From the NCBI GenBank assembly GCA_038141425.1, contig JAYQIC010000010.1:372001-436000 (forward strand): a stretch of 64,000 nt of DNA, written 5' to 3'. Below are positions 1 through 9,739 of the stretch, piece by piece. Position 1 is the first letter of the stretch. Every line of letters starts with the position of its first letter. This DNA comes from UBA7985 sp038141425 (lineage in GTDB: Bacteria > Pseudomonadota > Alphaproteobacteria > UBA7985). The notes beneath the pieces were generated by a model. It did no database searches. It was given only the letters and a program-made list of their open reading frames with translations, and was not told the DNA's origin. The position numbers were made by a program, and so were the translations under genes.

Positions 1-1005
1 TCGACCCACGGCGCCTTCGGCGCGCTGGCCTTCGGCATCGGCACCAGCCAGGTCGAGCACGTGCTCGCCACCCAGACGCTGGCGTTGGCCAAGTCCAAGA
101 ACATGCTGATCCAGATCAACGGCCCGCTGGGCACCGGCGTCACCGCCAAGGATCTGATCCTCGCCATCATCGGTCGTATCGGCACCGCCGGGGGCACCGG
201 CTACGTCATGGAATACGCCGGCGAAGCCATGCGCAGCCTGTCGGTCGAGGGCCGGATGACCATCTGCAATATGTCGATCGAAGGCGGTGCCCGCGCCGGC
301 CTGATCGCACCGGATGAGAAAACCTTCGAATTCTTCAATGGTCGTCCATTGGCCCCGCAGGGTGCGGGTTGGGATGAGGCTGTCGCCTACTGGAAGACGC
401 TGCAGACCGACGCTGGCGCGCACTACGACAAGACCGTGACCCTCGACACCGCCGAGATCCCACCCATGGTCACCTGGGGCACCTCGCCCGAGGACGTGGC
501 GCCGATCACCGGCAACATTCCGCACCCCGACGACTTCGAGGACGACAACAAGCGCGAAGCCGCTGCCCGCAGCCTCGAATACATGGGCCTGACCGCCGGT
601 GAACCGCTGCGCAACGTCGCCGTCGACACCGTATTCATCGGCTCCTGCACCAACGGCCGGATCGAAGACCTGCGCGCCGTGGCCGAGGTCGCCAAGGGCC
701 GCCGGGTCAAGGACGGCGTGCGCGCCATGGTCGTTCCCGGCTCGGGTCTGGTGAAGGCACAGGCCGAGGAAGAAGGCCTCGCTGCGATCTTCCGCGAGGC
801 TGGTTTCGACTGGCGCGAGCCGGGCTGTTCCATGTGTCTGGCCATGAACGACGACAAGCTCGCCGTGGGTGAGCGCGCCGCTTCGACCTCGAACCGCAAC
901 TTCGAGGGCCGGCAGGGCCGGGGCGGTCGCACGCACCTGGTCTCCCCGGCCATGGCCGCCGCCGCCGCGATCACCGGTCACCTGACCGACGTCCGCGACT
1001 TCTGA
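1..1005 (+). CDS. leuC: 3-isopropylmalate dehydratase large subunit (5' truncated by window edge)
   Basis: Large, [4Fe-4S]-carrying subunit of isopropylmalate isomerase, which interconverts 2- and 3-isopropylmalate in leucine biosynthesis with LeuD. The reading frame is open from base 1 (STHGAFGALAFGIG), so only the C-terminal 334 residues of a protein usually near 470 are present. The three cluster cysteines are visible: one in FIGSCTNGRIEDLR and two in GCSMCLAMNDD. The C-terminal 'SNRNFEGRQGRGGRTHLVSP' block is typical of LeuC. leuD follows after 68 bases on the same strand, so the two are probably co-transcribed. The true start lies outside the window. Assignment is by recognition of family motifs and is very secure. 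Confidence 0.97.
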   Translation, partial: STHGAFGALAFGIGTSQVEHVLATQTLALAKSKNMLIQINGPLGTGVTAKDLILAIIGRIGTAGGTGYVMEYAGEAMRSLSVEGRMTICNMSIEGGARAGLIAPDEKTFEFFNGRPLAPQGAGWDEAVAYWKTLQTDAGAHYDKTVTLDTAEIPPMVTWGTSPEDVAPITGNIPHPDDFEDDNKREAAARSLEYMGLTAGEPLRNVAVDTVFIGSCTNGRIEDLRAVAEVAKGRRVKDGVRAMVVPGSGLVKAQAEEEGLAAIFREAGFDWREPGCSMCLAMNDDKLAVGERAASTSNRNFEGRQGRGGRTHLVSPAMAAAAAITGHLTDVRDF

Positions 1006-1073
1006 TCCTGCGCGCCGCCGGATCGGCCGCGCGCGCCCAAGCACACGATTTACGAGAGAAGAGACAAAGCCCC

Positions 1074-1686
1074 ATGGATAAGCTGGTTTCTCACAGCGGC
1101 GTTGCCGCCCCGCTCAATCTGGTCAACGTCGACACCGACATGATCATCCCCAAAGCAGTACCTCAAGACGATCAAGCGCACCGGCCTGTCCACCGGCCTG
1201 TTCGACGAGATGCGCCGCACGCCCGAGGGCGACACGATCGAGAGCTTCCCGCTCAACCAGCCGCAGTATCAGGACAGCACGGTTCTGGTCGCCGGCGACA
1301 ACTTCGGCTGCGGCAGCTCCCGCGAGCACGCGCCGTGGGCGCTGCTGGACTGGGGGTTCCGGGTGATCATCGCCCCGACCTTCGCCGACATTTTCTACAA
1401 CAACTGCTTCAACAACTCGATTTTGCCGATCCGCCTGCCCCAGGAGCAGGTCGACAAGCTGATGGCCGACGCCAATCAGGCTTCGACCATCAAGGTCAGC
1501 GTCAAAGAGCAGACCATCGAACGCCCCAACGGTGAGATCATCCGCTTCGAGCTGGACGCCGGCCTCAAGCGCCGCCTGCTCGAAGGGCTGGACCCCGTGG
1601 GCATGACCCTTGAGCACGAAGGCGATATCAGCGCCTATGAGAACGACGACCGCAGCGACCGTCCGTGGGCCCACATGGCCGCTTGA
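1074..1686 (+). CDS. leuD: 3-isopropylmalate dehydratase small subunit (one frameshift)
   Basis: Small swivel-domain subunit that pairs with LeuC. The N-terminal part (MDKLVSHSGVAAPL, then VNVDTDMIIPK) is read from 1074, and the rest (GDNFGCGSSREHAPWALLDW, then FADIFYNNCF) lies in the next frame to the stop at 1684-1686. The break is an extra A in the AAA run at about 1152-1154. Removing it restores the expected PKQYLKTIKRTG. Corrected length is about 203 residues, normal for LeuD. A purine-rich ribosome site (gagaagagac) precedes the ATG. Because the rest is intact and the indel is in a homopolymer, I read this as a sequence error, not a dead gene. Confidence 0.93.
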
Positions 1687-1710
1687 CCGGGGGTATCGGG
1701 AGGCCCGGTC

Positions 1711-2466
1711 TCAGGCCTCCCGGATCAGGGTCGCATCCGGCCCAAGGTGGATGCCACACTCGAGTTTGGACGGCATGTCCGCCCAGCGGCCTTCGCGCAG
1801 GTCCTGCCCCGCCTCGATCGGCACGGTGCACGGCTCACAGCCAATGCTGGCGTAGCCGAAACGCTCCAGCGGATGCCGCGGCAGGTCGTGCTCGTAGAAG
1901 TAGGCCTCAACCCGCCGCTTGGACCACCGGGCCAGCGGGTTGATTTTCAGATGCTGTCCATCCCGTTCGATCACCGGCATGAATGACCGCAGGCCTCCGT
2001 GGAAGCGCTTGCGGCCGGTAAACCAGGTGTCATAGCCCTGCAACGCATCACCCAGCGGCAACGATTTGCGCAGCATGCAGCATTGGTTCGGGTTGGACTT
2101 GTGCAGCGTCTTTTCCGGGTCTTCGCTCAGGGTCAGGTCCGGGTTGGGCTTGATGATATGCAGATTGAGCCCCAGGCTGGACTTAACGTGCTCGACGTAC
2201 GCCAGCGTTTCGGGGAAGTGCTGCCCGGTGTCGAGGAACAGAACCGGGGTCTCGCGGGCGATACTGGTCACCAGATGGATCATAACCACGCTCTCCGCGC
2301 CAAAGCTCGACAGCAGGGCAAAGCGGCCAAGGCGCTGATCTTTGAGGATCGCGTCGAGGTCCAGATCCTCGGAAGCCCGGGTCTCCAGATAGGTGTCGGT
2401 CAGGGCTTGCACCAGTTGATCCTGTGTGCCCTCGGGCCAGGCGGCAAAGTTGCTTTCGGTAACCAT
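1711..2466 (-). CDS. cysH: Adenylyl-sulfate (APS/PAPS) reductase, iron-sulfur type
   Basis: Reduces activated sulfate to sulfite in assimilatory sulfate reduction, using thioredoxin. The 251-residue protein has the PP-loop ATPase-like region (LSSFGAESVVMIHL near residue 52) and the C-terminal ECGIHLG motif that carries the catalytic cysteine. It also has the paired cysteines NQCCMLRK and GCEPC that bind a [4Fe-4S] cluster. These mark the bacterial APS-reductase subtype rather than the cluster-less enteric PAPS reductase. It is convergent with leuD, 24 bases apart. No cysD, cysN or cysI lies nearby. The diflavin reductase at 22.6 kb could be a partner of a sulfite reductase elsewhere, but nothing links it to this gene. 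Confidence 0.93.
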   Translation of the reverse strand: MVTESNFAAWPEGTQDQLVQALTDTYLETRASEDLDLDAILKDQRLGRFALLSSFGAESVVMIHLVTSIARETPVLFLDTGQHFPETLAYVEHVKSSLGLNLHIIKPNPDLTLSEDPEKTLHKSNPNQCCMLRKSLPLGDALQGYDTWFTGRKRFHGGLRSFMPVIERDGQHLKINPLARWSKRRVEAYFYEHDLPRHPLERFGYASIGCEPCTVPIEAGQDLREGRWADMPSKLECGIHLGPDATLIREA

Positions 2467-2781
2467 GAAACTGCTCTGAAAGATGATGGTCTCACCAATC
2501 TAAATCAGAAAATTTTCCCGGCATCAACGCTGATATCTGCCCCTTATCGAAACTGAGTTCTGCGAGACACCGCGCAGTGGAATTTTTTCAGCCCCTAGCG
2601 CCGTGACGCAGAAAACAGTGATGCGAGAGAGGATTTCTTCGGCGTAATTCACCTGCCGTGGCGTTTTCACCCATTCGAGTTCAGCAGAGCAAGGGGCAGC
2701 GGCGAAGGCCGCTCCCACCGCATGCATTCCCCAGAATGCCGGGCACACCGAAAGCGGCGTGCAGGAACCGACGCTCGCTGG
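2467..2781. other. Intergenic region between cysH and the aminotransferase
   Basis: About 315 bases without a convincing gene. The cysH promoter should lie in the AT-richer stretch at 2470-2600. Short open frames here have no recognisable protein. The only structure I see is the small hairpin at 2698-2713, listed separately. Confidence 0.5.
2698..2713. repeat. REP-like intergenic palindrome
   Basis: A perfect 6-bp stem (AGCGGC / GCCGCT) around the loop gaag, flanked on the minus strand by 'ggtggg' so that the unit reads gtgggagcggccttcgccgc. The layout resembles REP elements known from other proteobacteria. No second copy is evident in the window, and there is no T-tract to make it a terminator. 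Confidence 0.35.
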
Positions 2782-4092
2782 CTATAGGCTCTGGGCGGCT
2801 TTCTTCACTGCGCTGAGGATCTGATCCATATCCGCATCGGTCAGCGCTGCGTGCGTGTAGAGCTTGGCATCGGCCTTGAGCAGCCCACTCTGCCGCATCG
2901 ACTGGTTGAAGGCCCGGGCAAGGTCGGCATCCCCGCCAAGTACGCCGCGATAGTCGGTCACGGCGCGTTCCGAAAACACACAATCGAACAGCCAGGGCTC
3001 GCCGACGATCTGGTGGGCAATACCCGCCGCGCTGAGGTGTTCAGCGTAGGCGTCCATGATCGCCTGCCCCTTGGCCGCCATAGCCTCGTACATCCCCGGT
3101 CGACGCAGGATCTCCATGGTCTTCAGCCCGGCCACCGCGGCCACCGGATTGCCGGAGAGTGTGCCGATCTGCATGGTGAAGCCCTCAGCGCCCACGCGGC
3201 CCTTGTCGAAGTGCGCCATGATATCGGCCCGGCCGGCGATGGCCGCCAGCGGGAAGCCGCCGCCGATGATCTTGCCCAGCGTGCACAGGTCGGGGGTGAC
3301 GCCGTAGTAAGACTGCGCACCGTGATAGGTAAAGCGGTAGCCCGTCACCACCTCGTCAAAGATCAGCACGATCCCGCGCCGGGTTGCTTCCTCCCGCAAG
3401 CCCGCGAGGAAGCCCTCGGCGGGAGCGAGAATGCGCTGCAGCGGCTCGACGATGATGCCCGCAACCTCGCCCTCGAACTGGTCGAGCAGCTGCCGCACGG
3501 CCTCCAGATCATTGTAGGGCGCGATGACCATGTTCTCCTCGACGCTGCGCGGGATACCGGCGCTGTCGGGTACGGCGTTGGGGAAGTTCACCAGCTGCTG
3601 CGGGGCCAGCGACATCAGCGCTTCGGCCGACATGCCGTGGTATCCGCCTTCGAACTTGAGGATCTTGTCGCGGCCGGTGAAGGCGCGGGCGAGCCGCATG
3701 GCGTACATATCCGCCTCACCGCCGGTGGAGACGTAGCGGACCTGCTCGGCGCAGGCCATGTCCTCAACGATCTGCTCGGCCAGCGCAATCCCGGCGCTGT
3801 TGTTGGTGAAAAAGGTAAGCCCGCGCCCCATCTGCTCAGCGACGGCGTCGGCGACTTCCTCGTTGCCGTGCCCGAGGATCATGGGGCCGGAGCCGATGAG
3901 CAGGTCGATGAACTCGTTGCCGTCCTCGTCCCAGACGCGGCTTCCCTGCCCGCGGGCGAGGATTACGCCGGGGTCAAAGTTGCCAAAACCGGCAGCGGGG
4001 AGCACCTCGGCGGCGCGTGCCTGCCAGTGGGCCAGTCCGGCTGGGTCTGCTTCGCTGGCGGGGCTGTGCTGATGAGCGTCGATCTGGTTCAT
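2782..4092 (-). CDS. Class III PLP aminotransferase, glutamate-1-semialdehyde aminomutase-like
   Basis: A 436-residue fold-type I PLP enzyme. The start of the fold is seen in GSRVWDEDGNEFIDLLIGSG. The cofactor-binding aspartate lies in FDEVVTGYR and the Schiff-base lysine in LCTLGKIIGGGFPLAAIAG. The family includes HemL and many catabolic transaminases. Haem synthesis is unlikely here because the gene is the last of a five-gene minus-strand run (9.5 to 2.8 kb) of catabolic enzymes, 51 bases after an enolase-superfamily gene. The probable job is transamination of an intermediate from a methylated amino-acid osmolyte, but the substrate cannot be read from sequence. Start chosen at ATG 4092. The frame is intact. 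Confidence 0.85.
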   Translation of the reverse strand: MNQIDAHQHSPASEADPAGLAHWQARAAEVLPAAGFGNFDPGVILARGQGSRVWDEDGNEFIDLLIGSGPMILGHGNEEVADAVAEQMGRGLTFFTNNSAGIALAEQIVEDMACAEQVRYVSTGGEADMYAMRLARAFTGRDKILKFEGGYHGMSAEALMSLAPQQLVNFPNAVPDSAGIPRSVEENMVIAPYNDLEAVRQLLDQFEGEVAGIIVEPLQRILAPAEGFLAGLREEATRRGIVLIFDEVVTGYRFTYHGAQSYYGVTPDLCTLGKIIGGGFPLAAIAGRADIMAHFDKGRVGAEGFTMQIGTLSGNPVAAVAGLKTMEILRRPGMYEAMAAKGQAIMDAYAEHLSAAGIAHQIVGEPWLFDCVFSERAVTDYRGVLGGDADLARAFNQSMRQSGLLKADAKLYTHAALTDADMDQILSAVKKAAQSL

Positions 4093-4143
4093 GTCACCCT
4101 CGTTTTTGTTTCGGTCGTTGGTCTGACCGTTGTTGAGCCGGCC

Positions 4144-5259
4144 TCAGGAAAAGTGTCTCAGGGGTTCGCCCAGCCAGTCTTCCGGCGGCTCCACCCCGAT
4201 CCCGGGTTTGTCGGCTGGCAGCCGCACCATGCCGCCAACGTTACGGGCGCCTTCCCCCGGGGCATAATCATCCACCAGATGCGCGTGCGCAAGCCAGCTG
4301 GCGAGCCGGTTCTCTTCCGGGGTCGACAGGGCGAGGTGCAACGCGGCGGTGTCCGCGAGGACGGTGCCGCCAACGTCCTCGACGTGCATCTGCCAGCCCA
4401 CGGCGACGCAGAAGTCACGGACCTGCTGGGTCCGGGTCAGCCCGCCGAGGCGGTTGGGCTTGATTTTGCAGCCCTGCCCGGCCGAGCGGGACCAGGCGTC
4501 AAGGTGGTCCTGAAAAGTGTGCAGGCATTCATCCAGCATGATTGGCTGGGTGGTGTTGGCAGCAACGACTACGCACTGGTCGAGGGTCTGGCAGGGCTGT
4601 TCGAACCAGCCCCGGGCGCTGCCCGCAACCGACTGCATCACCTGAATGGCGACCCCGGGGACCCAGGCGCGGTTGATATCATAGGTGACGTTCTCATTTG
4701 CTGGCAGGGCGGCTTCGATCGCCTCGATCCGGGCAATGTCACTGGCGATATCGGCCCCGCCGATCTTGGCCGAATGGGTGCGATAGCCCTCGGCCCGCGC
4801 GGCGTCGATCAACGCGACCATCTCGTCCGGTGTGCCGGTGGAGATCGAGGAATTGACAGCCACGCCCTCGCCCTCTGCACCGCCGAACAGCTCGAACAGC
4901 GGCGCGCCAGCGCGCTTGCCCGCGATGTCCCAGAGCGCCATGTCGAGCGCGGATTTGGCGTAAGGATGGCCGGGCAAGGCATGATCCATCGCCCGGTTGA
5001 GGCGGTCGATATCGCCGGGGTTCTCGCCGATCAGCACCGGCGCGAGCAGTTCCATGGCCGCGCGGATACCGCCGCCAAAGGCTGGCAGATAAGTCTCGCC
5101 CCAGGGACAGCCCTCCCCCCAACCGACCAACCCGCCATCGGTCTCAATGCGGACAAAGGTGCTGTCCAGCGCTTCGAACTTCAGCCGTCCCCCGGACAGC
5201 CAATAAGGCTTGGACAACGGCAGGCGACGGTGCCAGAGCGTGATGCCGGTGATCTTCAT
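4144..5259 (-). CDS. Mandelate racemase/muconate lactonizing enzyme family protein (betaine epimerase or hydroxyproline dehydratase-like)
   Basis: Enolase-superfamily enzyme of 371 residues. The capping domain carries GWGEGCPWGETYLPAFGGG, and the barrel carries GHPYAKSALDMALWDIAGK. Likely acid/base and metal residues are in AKIGG, YDINRAW, LDECLH and CKIKPNRLGGLT. The WGE-CP-G-TY signature recalls 4-hydroxyproline betaine 2-epimerase and cis-3-hydroxyproline dehydratase, so a role in proline-derivative catabolism is a reasonable inference, not a proof. I chose ATG 5259 (MKITGITLWHRR). The frame stays open upstream to 5487, but that extension is low-complexity and overlaps the next gene. The upstream dehydrogenase gene ends 67 bases away on the same strand. 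Confidence 0.85.
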   Translation of the reverse strand: MKITGITLWHRRLPLSKPYWLSGGRLKFEALDSTFVRIETDGGLVGWGEGCPWGETYLPAFGGGIRAAMELLAPVLIGENPGDIDRLNRAMDHALPGHPYAKSALDMALWDIAGKRAGAPLFELFGGAEGEGVAVNSSISTGTPDEMVALIDAARAEGYRTHSAKIGGADIASDIARIEAIEAALPANENVTYDINRAWVPGVAIQVMQSVAGSARGWFEQPCQTLDQCVVVAANTTQPIMLDECLHTFQDHLDAWSRSAGQGCKIKPNRLGGLTRTQQVRDFCVAVGWQMHVEDVGGTVLADTAALHLALSTPEENRLASWLAHAHLVDDYAPGEGARNVGGMVRLPADKPGIGVEPPEDWLGEPLRHFS

Positions 5260-5326
5260 GGGCGATGCGCGCCTCCCGTCGCCACCAACGCAGCCGTCAC
5301 CGCAGCCGCTACCGTCCTGCGCGGGA

Positions 5327-6442
5327 TCATCGACAGTCGACAACGATGTTGCCGACGTGCTGCTTGGCGATGAAGGCCTTCTGAGCGTCGACGAGGTTTT
5401 GCAGCGGGAAGACTTCAGCGACCAGCGGCTTGATCTCCCCACGCTCGATATAGCCAACCAGATCGGCGAACACCCCGGGCGGAACAATCGTCGCCCCGGT
5501 GAAGGTCAGATCGCGCAGGTAAAAGGTGCGCAGATCCATATTGACCATGGGCCCGGCTATGGCCCCGGCGCAGGTATAGCGCCCACCGCGCTCGAGCACG
5601 TCGATCAGCGTGGGCCAGAGATCACCCCCAACGACATCGGCGACAACGCTGACGGTATCGCGGCCGATGGCCGAACGCAGCGCCGCGCGCAGGTCCTCCG
5701 GCTGGCGCGGCAGGATGGCGTCGGGACCACAGGCGGCTACGCCCTCGCGCTTGCTCTCCGAGCACAGCGCCACAACCCGGGCCCCGCGCCGCTTGGCGAG
5801 CTGGATCAGCGCCCCGCCAACCCCGCCCGAAGCCCCGGGCACCAGCACCGTATCTCCGCTGCCGACGTTGGCGCGGTTCAGCATGTTTTCCGCGGTGAAA
5901 TAGGAGGTTGCGAAGCTGGCGATATCCGTATCCGACAGGTCGCTTTCGATGGGGTGAACGTAGCGCTGGTCGATCTTGGTGTAGTGCGCGAAACCACCAT
6001 CGCACTCGGAGCCAAAGTAACCGATGGCGTCGAGGTTCATGGGGTTATCCCAATCGCGGATCCACGTTTCCAGCATCACCCGCTTGCCGATCAGCGTGGC
6101 ATCTGCGCCCTCGCCAACGGCGACAACCTCACCGCAGACATCCGCGCCTTGAATCCGTGGGAAGGTCAGCGGTGCACCGCCCCAGGTGGCATCATCGTCG
6201 TCGGCGCTGTCGAAGGCGCCGCCGGTGGTGTTCTCCTCAACGCCCTTGGAGTACCAGGCCGTCCGGGTATTGACGTCGGTGTTGTTGAGCCCGCAAGCCG
6301 CGACCCGGATCAGCACCTCGCCCGCGCCGGGCGTTGGGGTGGGCCAGTCGTGGTGCAGCTCCAGCCGGTCAAAGTCGCCGTGGCCGGTGAGAACAACGGC
6401 GGTCATGGTCGCTGGAATGCTCTGGTTCTGGTTTGCCGTCAT
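5327..6442 (-). CDS. Zinc-type alcohol dehydrogenase / quinone oxidoreductase family protein (MDR)
   Basis: Medium-chain dehydrogenase/reductase, 371 residues. The N-terminal GroES-like domain includes VLIRVAACGLNNTDVNTRT and IQGADVCGEVVAVGEGAD. The Rossmann domain has VLVPGASGGVGGALIQLAKR, the NAD(P)-binding glycine pattern of the quinone-oxidoreductase branch. The cysteines of the structural zinc lobe are absent, so catalysis may be metal-independent. It sits between the FAD/GcvT dehydrogenase (31 bases upstream) and the enolase-superfamily gene on the same strand, so it probably oxidises or reduces an intermediate of the same pathway. Substrate unknown. Confidence 0.85.
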   Translation of the reverse strand: MTANQNQSIPATMTAVVLTGHGDFDRLELHHDWPTPTPGAGEVLIRVAACGLNNTDVNTRTAWYSKGVEENTTGGAFDSADDDDATWGGAPLTFPRIQGADVCGEVVAVGEGADATLIGKRVMLETWIRDWDNPMNLDAIGYFGSECDGGFAHYTKIDQRYVHPIESDLSDTDIASFATSYFTAENMLNRANVGSGDTVLVPGASGGVGGALIQLAKRRGARVVALCSESKREGVAACGPDAILPRQPEDLRAALRSAIGRDTVSVVADVVGGDLWPTLIDVLERGGRYTCAGAIAGPMVNMDLRTFYLRDLTFTGATIVPPGVFADLVGYIERGEIKPLVAEVFPLQNLVDAQKAFIAKQHVGNIVVDCR

Positions 6443-6473
6443 GGTCCTCAGCGCTCACTCATCAAACGGTCGG

Positions 6474-8955
6474 TCAATCAGCTGCCTGAACCGCGTCGGT
6501 CCGCGGCAGAAGGCTGTCAGGATCGTACAAAGGCCGGTCGGCGACAACCGCCTTGCGCGGCTGACCCTGAATGACGACCTCCAGCGCCTGCCCCGGGGTT
6601 GCTGCTGCGGGCCGGATGTAGGCAAAGGCGAGGATCTTGCCCACGGTCGGGCCAAAGGCCACCGAAGACGTGGAACCAACGACTTCACCGTCCAGCAGGA
6701 CCGCTTCACCGCCGTGGCCGTCTTCATCACCGTCGGGCTCGATCACCAGATAGGCGCAGGTCCAGGGCATGTCGCCAGCCTGCTGCGCCTGCGCGGAGGC
6801 CTCTGTTGCGGCCTTGCCCACGAAGTCCTTGTCCAGCCGCACAAACCGCATCACGTCGGCCTCTGGCAGCGTCACTTCGTTGGTCAGCTCGCCCGCGCCC
6901 TTGAACATCTTTTCTATGCGCATGGCGTTCATCGCGAAGGAGCCGTAGTCGGTGATGCCGTGGGCTTCTCCCGCAGCCCACAGGGCGTCGTAGACCGCGA
7001 GCATGGCCTCGGCCGGGCCGTGGATCTCCCAGCCAAGCTCTCCGGCGTAAGACAGCCGCATCGCCCAGACGCTGTGCCCGGCAATGCTGATCTCCTGCGC
7101 GCTGAGCCAGCGGAAGCTGGCGTTATCCAGCGCGGCCGGTGTCGTGGCCGCCAGCACGTCTCGCGACTTCGGCCCCTGCAGTGCGAGGGCCGCCCAGTCG
7201 GTGGAGAGCAGGCGAATGCTGACTTCGGCGCCCTCGAGCCGCTGGCTGAGGTAGTCGGTCAGCCGGGTCTCGAAGAAGGCCGCACAGACAAGGTAGAAGC
7301 GATCCTCGGCGAGCTTGATTACCGTGGTTTCCAGCTCGATCCGGCCGCTCTCGTGCAGGAAGTGCGAGAGGCCGATCCCGCCGACCTTCTGCGGCAGCCG
7401 GTTGGGCAGCAGCCGGTCGAGCAGGCTGGCGGCATCCGGGCCGCTGACCTCGACCTTGGTGAAGGCGGATATGTCCATGATCCCCACCGCCTCGCGGACG
7501 GCGCGGCACTCCAGCGCCACCATGTCGTCAACCGGCGTATGGCGGAAAGAATAGTGGTCGCGCTGCTCGACGCCATCGCGGGCGAACCAGCGCGGGCGTT
7601 CGTGGCCAAAGACCTCTTCGTAGACTGCGCCCTTCTCGGCCAGGCGCTGGTACATCGGACTGGGCTTGACCGGGCGGCCGTCGAGCCGGTTGAAGTGCGG
7701 GAACGGGATCTCGTGGCGCAGGCAGTAGTCTTCCTTGGCTTTAACAACCTGCCAGTCCTTGGTGGCGTAGTCGCCGAACCGGCGCGGGTCGAAGGTCCGC
7801 ATCTGGATGTCGGCGGCGCCGTGCACCATCCAGCGGGCCAGCTCGCGGGTCAGGCCCGGGCCCCAGCCGATGCCGATCTGCGTACCGCAGCAGCACCAGT
7901 AGTTCTTGGCGCCCGCGACCGGGCCGATCAGCGGGTTGCCGTCCGGCGGGTGCGAAATCGCGCCGTGGACCTCGCGCTTGATCCCCAGTTCGGCCAGCAC
8001 CGGCATCCGCTCCATGGCGTTTTCCAGCCACGGCATGATCCGGTCGTAGTCGGCCTCGAACAGCTCGTTTTCAGCCTCCCACGGGCAATGGTCGATCCAG
8101 ACGGCGTTGGGGTTGGCCTTCTCGTAAATGCCGATCAGGCCGGATTTCTGCTCCATCCGGATGTAGCCGGAGACCTTGGCATCGTCCCGCACCACCGGCA
8201 GTTCGGTCATCCAGATCCTGAAACTCCGGCACGGCGTCGGTCACAAGGTAGTGGTGGGTCATGGAGGTCATGGGCAGGGTCAGGCCCGACCACTCCCCCA
8301 TCTGCCGGGCGTAGGTGCCGCCGGCGTTGACCACGTGCTCGCAGGTGATGTCGCCCTGCTCGGTGAAGACCTTCCACTCACCGCTGTCGAGTTGCTTGAT
8401 GTCTGTTGCCCGGCAGCGGCGGATGATGCGCGCGCCCAGCTGCCGCGCCCCGGTCGCCAGAGCCTGCGTGATGCCGCTGGGGTCGACGTGGCCATCGTCG
8501 GGGGTGTGCAGCGCGCCGATCACGCCTTCGAGGTTATAGAACGGGTGGAGTTCGGCGACCCGGTCCGGGCCGACCAGCTCGATGTTGAAACCCAGCGTAC
8601 GCCCGACTGACAGCGTGTGGCGCAGCCAGTCCATCTCATCCTCGCTGTACGCCAGCCGGAACGAGCCGCAACCGTGCCAGGTGACCGACTGCCCGGTCTC
8701 GGCCTCCAGCGCCCCGGAATAGAGCCCGATGTTGTAGTCCACGCACTTGCCCAGCGCGAATGAGCTGGTGGAGTGGGTGATCTGCCCCGCCGCGGGCCAG
8801 GTCGAACCCGACGTCAGCTCCGCCTTTTCCAGCAGGACAATGTCGGTCCAGCCCTCGTGCGCGAGGTGGTAGGCCAGCCCGCAACCCATGACGCCGCCGC
8901 CGACGATGACCACACGGGCGCTGGTGGGGAAGGACTTCTGGGCAGGCTCGGCCAT
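6474..8955 (-). CDS. FAD-dependent oxidoreductase with C-terminal GcvT domain (dimethylglycine/sarcosine dehydrogenase family; one frameshift)
   Basis: Two-domain demethylating dehydrogenase. The N-terminal DAO domain has VVIVGGGVMGCGLAYHLAHE (FAD dinucleotide-binding motif) and TSGSTWPAAGQITHS. The C-terminal half is a GcvT/folate-binding domain (YSFRHTPVDDM onward, with LSYAGELGWEIHGP). In this family a methyl group is oxidised off a secondary or tertiary amine and passed to tetrahydrofolate. The frame changes at about 8201-8210, between VPEFQDLDDR and ELPVVRDDAKVSGYIRMEQ. Joined, the protein has about 826 residues, the normal size. No residues are missing at the joint, so I think the indel is a sequence error. 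It is co-directional with the MDR and CMD-like genes. Confidence 0.88.
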
Positions 8956-9136
8956 GGCGCTGTTCTCCGGTTCTGGGGCACTCTGTCACCAGCCATAAGG
9001 TACAGTTGTACGCTTCTCCTTTTGAAAAAGGACTTTTGTACCAGAATTGCGACCTCAGCCCGAAAGAACTCGGCCTCGAAGCGCGCCCGGTCGGCTCAGC
9101 CCCACACCCTCAGGGCAGCCCCCTCAGAGCAGATCC

Positions 9137-9516
9137 TCAGAGCAGACCCTGCTCTTCGAGAACCTTGCGCGCCACGCGGAAGCATTCGAGCGATTGCGGC
9201 ACACCGCAGTAGATGCCGACGACGTGGATGATCGCGCGGATTTCCTCGACGCTCACGCCGTTGTTGATCGCCCTCGGCAGTGGATCTCCCACTCGTGCAT
9301 CTTGCCCAGCGCGCCGATCATGGCGAGGTTCATCATCGACCGGGTCTTGGCGTCGATAGCCTCATCGCCCCAGCCAAAGCCCCAGCACCACGCCGTCATG
9401 GCTTCCTGAAACGGGCGGGTGAAGTCATCGGCAGAGGCGAGATTGGCCTCGACATAGGCTGCGCCAAGGGTTGCCTTGCGCTGTTCAAGGCCGGTTTCAA
9501 ACAAGTCCTGCTGCAT
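9137..9516 (-). CDS. Carboxymuconolactone decarboxylase family protein (one frameshift)
   Basis: Small all-helical CMD/AhpD-like protein of about 126 residues after correction. The first 80 residues (MQQDLFETGLEQRKATLGAA to LGKMHEWEIHCRG) are read from 9516. The rest, INNGVSVEEI then VVGIYCGVPQSLECFRVARK, is in another frame and stops at 9137-9139. One C is missing from the CCC run at 9271-9273. Adding it gives the continuous HCRGAINNG. Family members include gamma-carboxymuconolactone decarboxylase and alkylhydroperoxidase-like proteins. No CxxC of the AhpD type is seen, so decarboxylase-like is the better guess. It is the first gene of the minus-strand catabolic run. Confidence 0.82.
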
Positions 9517-9739
9517 GCTGCAGTCTCCTCTTCGGGTCAGGGTTTGGGGAAGGCCGCTGTCGGCCCCGTTGGCGCTCCCTTAGACCAACTTGACCGGGCT
9601 TGCGCGGAAAAATCTCGGATTGGCTGCCATTTCGCGGCTGCATCAGGGTGCAGGCCAACGGACGGTCACGGCTGGCATCATGCTCCCAGCGGCCCCATAT
9701 CTGGCGGGTATCGGACCACAGCCAATAACGGGAAGCCCC

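Noticed and set aside
2782..4092. hemL (haem biosynthesis)
   Set aside because: The fold fits, but the operon context is catabolic and the family is broad, so the gene symbol is not justified.
2851..5373. 840-codon plus-strand open frame opposite the aminotransferase and enolase-superfamily genes
   Set aside because: It spans two well-supported minus-strand genes and their intergenic gap, and its composition is typical of antisense shadows.
6186..8330. 714-codon plus-strand open frame
   Set aside because: Antisense to the FAD/GcvT gene, whose domains are unmistakable.
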